Shown: positions 61,129 through 64,000 of the stretch, piece by piece | How the letters are laid out: every line of letters begins with the position of its first letter | Position numbering within the stretch: the stretch's first letter is position 1 | Assembly: GCF_000621545.1 (NCBI RefSeq) | Contig: NZ_JHYA01000005.1 | Location: 1-64,000, forward strand | From: Anaerovibrio lipolyticus LB2005 | GTDB taxonomy: Bacteria > Bacillota > Negativicutes > Selenomonadales > Selenomonadaceae | Direction of reading: 5' to 3' | Length of the DNA stretch: 64,000 nt | The notes under the pieces: model-generated | Databases searched by the model: none | Seen by the model: only the letters and a program-made list of their open reading frames with translations | What the model was told of the DNA's origin: nothing | Position numbers and translations under genes: made by a program

Positions 61129-62178
61129 ATGAAAGATTATAGTTATAAAGAAAAATGGGAAAAATTACTAATCCCCGAGATTGTAAAGAAACTGACAATT
61201 ATTAATGAGTTTAAGGGGGAACAGCGTCTTTTTATTGAGGCACATAAGGATGAATTAAAGGAGCTATTTGAACTGGCTAAAATACAAAGTACGGAAGCCT
61301 CGAATAGGATAGAAGGAATCTTTACAGTTGATGACAGATTAAAAAATTTGGTACAGCAAAAGACCACTCCACGAAACAGGGATGAGTCTGAAATAGCGGG
61401 TTATCGTGATGTTCTTAATACTATCCACGAAAGTTATGATTATATACCGATTAATGTTAATTTTTTCCTGCAATTACACAGGGATTTATATAAGTATATC
61501 GGCAGTGTTGATGGTGGCGTTTTTAAGACCTCAGACAATATTATAAGGGAAATAGATGAAAATGGTAATGAGAAAATAAGATTTAATCCAGTGCCTGCCT
61601 GGGAAACACCGGAAGCATTGGAAGAATTGTGCAAGGCTTTTAAAGAGGCTATGGATGATGTCGATCCATTGATTTTAATGGGAATGTTTATCCTGGATTT
61701 TTTGTGTATTCATCCCTTTAATGACGGTAATGGACGAATGAGCAGATTGCTTACATTGCTATTGCTTTATAAGTCAGGATTTATTGTAGGGAAATACATT
61801 AGTATAGAAAAGATTATTGAAGAAACAAAAGAAACATATTATGAAGCTCTACAAGATAGCTCTATAGGTTGGCACGAAAATACCAATGATTATAAGCCTT
61901 TTGTAAATTATATGCTGGGAGTAATAGTTGCTGCTTATAGAGAATTTGAATCAAGAGTAAAGCTGGTAGCAAATGCTAAACTTTCTAAGCCAGAGAGAAT
62001 TCGGGAAATAATAAAAGCGCATATAGGTACTATAACGAAAGCTGAGCTTTTAGAAACAAATCCAGATATTAGTGATACAACAGTACAGAGGACTTTGGCA
62101 GAGCTCTTGAAAAATAATGAGATAAAGAAAATCGGCGGAGGCCGCTACACAAAGTATGTGTGGAATGTGGAGGATTAA
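61129..62178 (+). CDS. Fic family protein with inhibitory helix and C-terminal winged helix
   Basis: A 349-residue protein of the Fic (AMPylation) family. The N-terminal part carries the inhibitory motif S58-N-R-I-E62-G63, (S/T)-x-x-x-E-(G/N), which blocks ATP binding until displaced (class II Fic). The catalytic HPFNDGNGRMSR begins at His195. A winged helix-turn-helix lies at about 290-345 (AHIGTITKAELLETNPDISD, TVQRTLAELLKNNEI), so it may also bind DNA. It directly precedes hsdM by 4 bases, so it belongs to the type I restriction locus. The upstream operator fits autoregulation. Confidence 0.92.
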   Translation: MKDYSYKEKWEKLLIPEIVKKLTIINEFKGEQRLFIEAHKDELKELFELAKIQSTEASNRIEGIFTVDDRLKNLVQQKTTPRNRDESEIAGYRDVLNTIHESYDYIPINVNFFLQLHRDLYKYIGSVDGGVFKTSDNIIREIDENGNEKIRFNPVPAWETPEALEELCKAFKEAMDDVDPLILMGMFILDFLCIHPFNDGNGRMSRLLTLLLLYKSGFIVGKYISIEKIIEETKETYYEALQDSSIGWHENTNDYKPFVNYMLGVIVAAYREFESRVKLVANAKLSKPERIREIIKAHIGTITKAELLETNPDISDTTVQRTLAELLKNNEIKKIGGGRYTKYVWNVED

Positions 62179-62182
62179 TAAC

Positions 62183-63685
62183 ATGATTACTGGTGAATTA
62201 AAAAACAAGATAGATGGACTTTGGGATATATTTGCAGCCGGTGGACTGGTAAATCCCCTTGAGGTTATTGAACAAATTACATACTTGATGTTTATCAGGG
62301 ATTTGGATGATGTAGACAACAAGCGGGAAAAAGAAAGTGCTATGTTGGGACTGCCATATAAGAGTATTTTCGCTGATGATGTGAAAATAGGGGAACGCTC
62401 TATTAATGGGAAACAGCTTAAATGGTCTGTATTCCATGATTTTCCAGCAGGCAGAATGTACACTGTAATGCAGGAATGGGTTTTTCCTTTTATCAAAGAT
62501 TTGCATGGTGACAAAAACAGTGCTTACAGCAAATATATGGACGATGCTATTTTCAAATTGCCTACACCGCTCCTGCTGTCTAAGGTGGTTGACTCATTAG
62601 ATGAAATCTATGAACTGATGAATGCCAATCAATCTATTGATGTTCGTGGTGATGTTTATGAATACCTCTTGAATAAAATTGCTTCAGCTGGCAGAAATGG
62701 CCAATTCAGAACCCCTAGACATATTATTCGTATGATGGTAGAAATGGTGGATCCTAAAGCTGATGATGTGATTTGTGATCCTGCTTGTGGTACTTCTGGC
62801 TTTTTGGTATCTGCTGCAGAATATTTAAAAGACAACAAGAAAGAGGAAATATTTTTCAATAAAGAGAAAAAAGAGCATTACATGAATACCATGTTCAATG
62901 GCTTCGATATGGATAGAACCATGCTTCGTATCGGTGCGATGAACATGATGACCCATGGTATTGAAAATCCGTTTATTGAATATCGTGACAGCTTATCTGA
63001 TCAAAATGAAGACAGTGAAAAATATTCCCTTATTTTGGCTAATCCGCCATTTAAGGGAAGTCTTGATGCGGATGCAGTATCTTCGGATCTGCTTAAAGTA
63101 TGTAAGACTAAGAAAACGGAGCTGCTGTTTTTGGCATTGTTCTTACGGATGTTAAAAGTAGGCGGAAGATGTGCTTGTATAGTTCCTGATGGAGTGTTGT
63201 TTGGATCCTCCAAAGCACATAAAGCTATTCGCCAGGCCATAGTGGATGAAAATAGATTGGAAGCAGTTATTTCTATGCCATCTGGAGTATTCAAACCTTA
63301 TGCTGGAGTGTCCACGGCTATCCTTGTTTTTACTAAGACTGGCCACGGCGGAACGGATAAGGTATGGTTCTACGATATGAAAGCAGATGGCTTTAGCCTG
63401 GATGATAAGCGCCAGCCTGTACAGGAAAATGATATTTCGGATATTGTTGCCAGATATGGCAATTTGGAGACTGAAGCAGACAGAAAACGCACTGAGCAGT
63501 CTTTCTTTGTACCAGTGCAGGAAATCAAGGATAATGACTATGATTTATCCATAAATAAGTACAAAGAAATTGAGTATGTACCAGTAGAGTATCCACCAAC
63601 CAGCGAAATCATGGCAAATATTCGCCGGCTTGAACAGGAAATAAAGAATGAGATGGACGAGCTGGAAAAGCTGTTGAAAGTGTGA
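62183..63685 (+). CDS. hsdM: Type I restriction-modification system, N6-adenine methyltransferase subunit
   Basis: A 500-residue methyltransferase. The N-terminal helical domain starts LKNKIDGLWDIFAAGGLVNP and has LMFIRDLDDVD. The SAM motif is DPACGTSGFLVSA (from Asp199) and the catalytic motif NPPF (from Asn287). The C-terminus ends in a helix (EQEIKNEMDELEKLL) for contact with HsdS. The ATG at 62183 follows the fic stop by 4 bases. Its HsdS and HsdR partners should lie beyond the window edge. Confidence 0.95.
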   Translation: MITGELKNKIDGLWDIFAAGGLVNPLEVIEQITYLMFIRDLDDVDNKREKESAMLGLPYKSIFADDVKIGERSINGKQLKWSVFHDFPAGRMYTVMQEWVFPFIKDLHGDKNSAYSKYMDDAIFKLPTPLLLSKVVDSLDEIYELMNANQSIDVRGDVYEYLLNKIASAGRNGQFRTPRHIIRMMVEMVDPKADDVICDPACGTSGFLVSAAEYLKDNKKEEIFFNKEKKEHYMNTMFNGFDMDRTMLRIGAMNMMTHGIENPFIEYRDSLSDQNEDSEKYSLILANPPFKGSLDADAVSSDLLKVCKTKKTELLFLALFLRMLKVGGRCACIVPDGVLFGSSKAHKAIRQAIVDENRLEAVISMPSGVFKPYAGVSTAILVFTKTGHGGTDKVWFYDMKADGFSLDDKRQPVQENDISDIVARYGNLETEADRKRTEQSFFVPVQEIKDNDYDLSINKYKEIEYVPVEYPPTSEIMANIRRLEQEIKNEMDELEKLLKV

Positions 63686-63701
63686 GGAAGGGTAATTTTT
63701 C

Positions 63702-64000
63702 ATGGGAAACGATAAAATACAGTTATTTGAAGATCAGCCTATAAGGGTCGCGTGGGCCGAGGATGAGGAAGAATGGTACTTTTCGATAGTGGATGTGGTT
63801 GGTGTGTTGACGGAACAACCTAATACAGACGGAGCACGTAATTACTGGAAAGTATTAAAAAACAGGTTAAAAGAGGAAGGAAGTCAACTGGTTACAAATT
63901 GTAACCAGTTGAAAATGACAGCACAGGATGGTAAGAAAAGGCTAACTGATGTGGCAAATACAGAGCAATTACTTCGCCTGATTCAGTCCATCCCATCAAA
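63702..64000 (+). CDS. Bro-N domain protein (phage antirepressor-like), partial
   Basis: The first 99 residues of a gene that runs off the right edge. IQLFEDQPIRVAWAEDEEEW and YFSIVDVVGVLTE, NYWKVLKNRLKEEG are Bro-N (BRO family) features, followed by LTDVANTEQLLRLIQSIPS. Bro-N proteins are DNA-binding antirepressors of phages and are also often found among type I restriction genes, as here. GAGGAAGGG precedes the ATG. Its codons 62-70 form a perfect DNA palindrome at 63885-63911. Confidence 0.85.
   Translation, partial: MGNDKIQLFEDQPIRVAWAEDEEEWYFSIVDVVGVLTEQPNTDGARNYWKVLKNRLKEEGSQLVTNCNQLKMTAQDGKKRLTDVANTEQLLRLIQSIPS
63885..63911. repeat. 27-bp perfect palindrome inside the Bro-N gene
   Basis: CAACTGGTTACAA (63885-63897), a central A, then the exact complement (63899-63911). 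It encodes QLVTNCNQL. Part of the symmetry may follow from a conserved peptide, but every one of 13 pairs matches. Confidence 0.6.

Noticed and set aside
1-64000. tRNA or rRNA genes
   Set aside because: I looked for tRNA cloverleaf and rRNA core sequences and saw none. A covariance search would be needed to exclude an unusual tRNA.

Overview
The window looks like chromosomal DNA from a low-to-moderate GC anaerobe of the class Negativicutes, most likely family Selenomonadaceae. The strongest clue is the lysine/ornithine decarboxylase at 36608-37789. It has the layout I recall for the Selenomonas ruminantium enzyme, which makes the cadaverine attached to peptidoglycan in these diderm Firmicutes. 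Firmicute-type regulation (two T-box leaders, a PyrR-type attenuator), RNase J, an oxaloacetate decarboxylase-type carboxyltransferase and an asporogenous-style SpoIID gene agree with this. The genus is not resolved. Strong GGAGG ribosome binding sites and frequent TTG and GTG starts are typical of the whole window.

Layout. 1-2250 is sparse: a truncated gene end, a small secreted protein, a GNAT acetyltransferase and what look like decayed gene remnants. 2272-5989 holds a ComM/YifB ATPase, an Hsp20 chaperone, nagB and two small conserved genes. 6055-8722 is an AT-rich accessory island: an Rpn-type nuclease, then a three-gene cassette of an NrdG-like radical-SAM protein, an unknown gene cut by an in-frame TAG, and a PD-(D/E)XK-like nuclease. 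8954-17365 is a long housekeeping run on one strand: aroE, ruvAB, queH, spoIID, queA, folE, folP, folB, folK and a zinc-ribbon membrane protein.

17399-23447 is a tryptophan operon behind a Trp T-box, in the order trpF-C-B-A-E-G with no trpD. It is followed by a WYL regulator and RNase J. 26594-34777 is a pyrimidine operon behind a PyrR-type attenuator (pyrB-C, carA-B, pyrF-E) with no pyrK or pyrD. 35039-44522 carries a YjiH membrane protein, the lysine decarboxylase, endonuclease IV, NDH-2, tmcAL, mnmA and two unknown membrane-anchored proteins. 44587-47045 is a three-gene ABC importer of unknown substrate. 47224-54733 carries a ComFB protein, the carboxyltransferase, small conserved proteins, nth, an acetyltransferase, and aroF-tyrA behind a T-box read as Tyr-specific. 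54886-60889 carries a chemoreceptor, a CNNM/CorC protein, a TetR regulator with a 42-bp palindrome, a racemase, a hydrolase and an acetyltransferase. 61129-64000 is the start of a defence-type locus: Fic protein, HsdM and a Bro-N protein cut by the window edge.

Functionally the window links aromatic amino acid synthesis (aroE, aroF, tyrA, trp), folate and queuosine synthesis (both fed by GTP or tetrahydropterin chemistry), and UMP synthesis, each under its own RNA-based control. The most unusual items are the interrupted radical-SAM/nuclease cassette, the gaps in the trp and pyr operons, and a recurrent motif (AAAATTTGAAC, six bases, then GTTATA) found before nagB, trpB, the yjiH gene and the ynzC-like gene.
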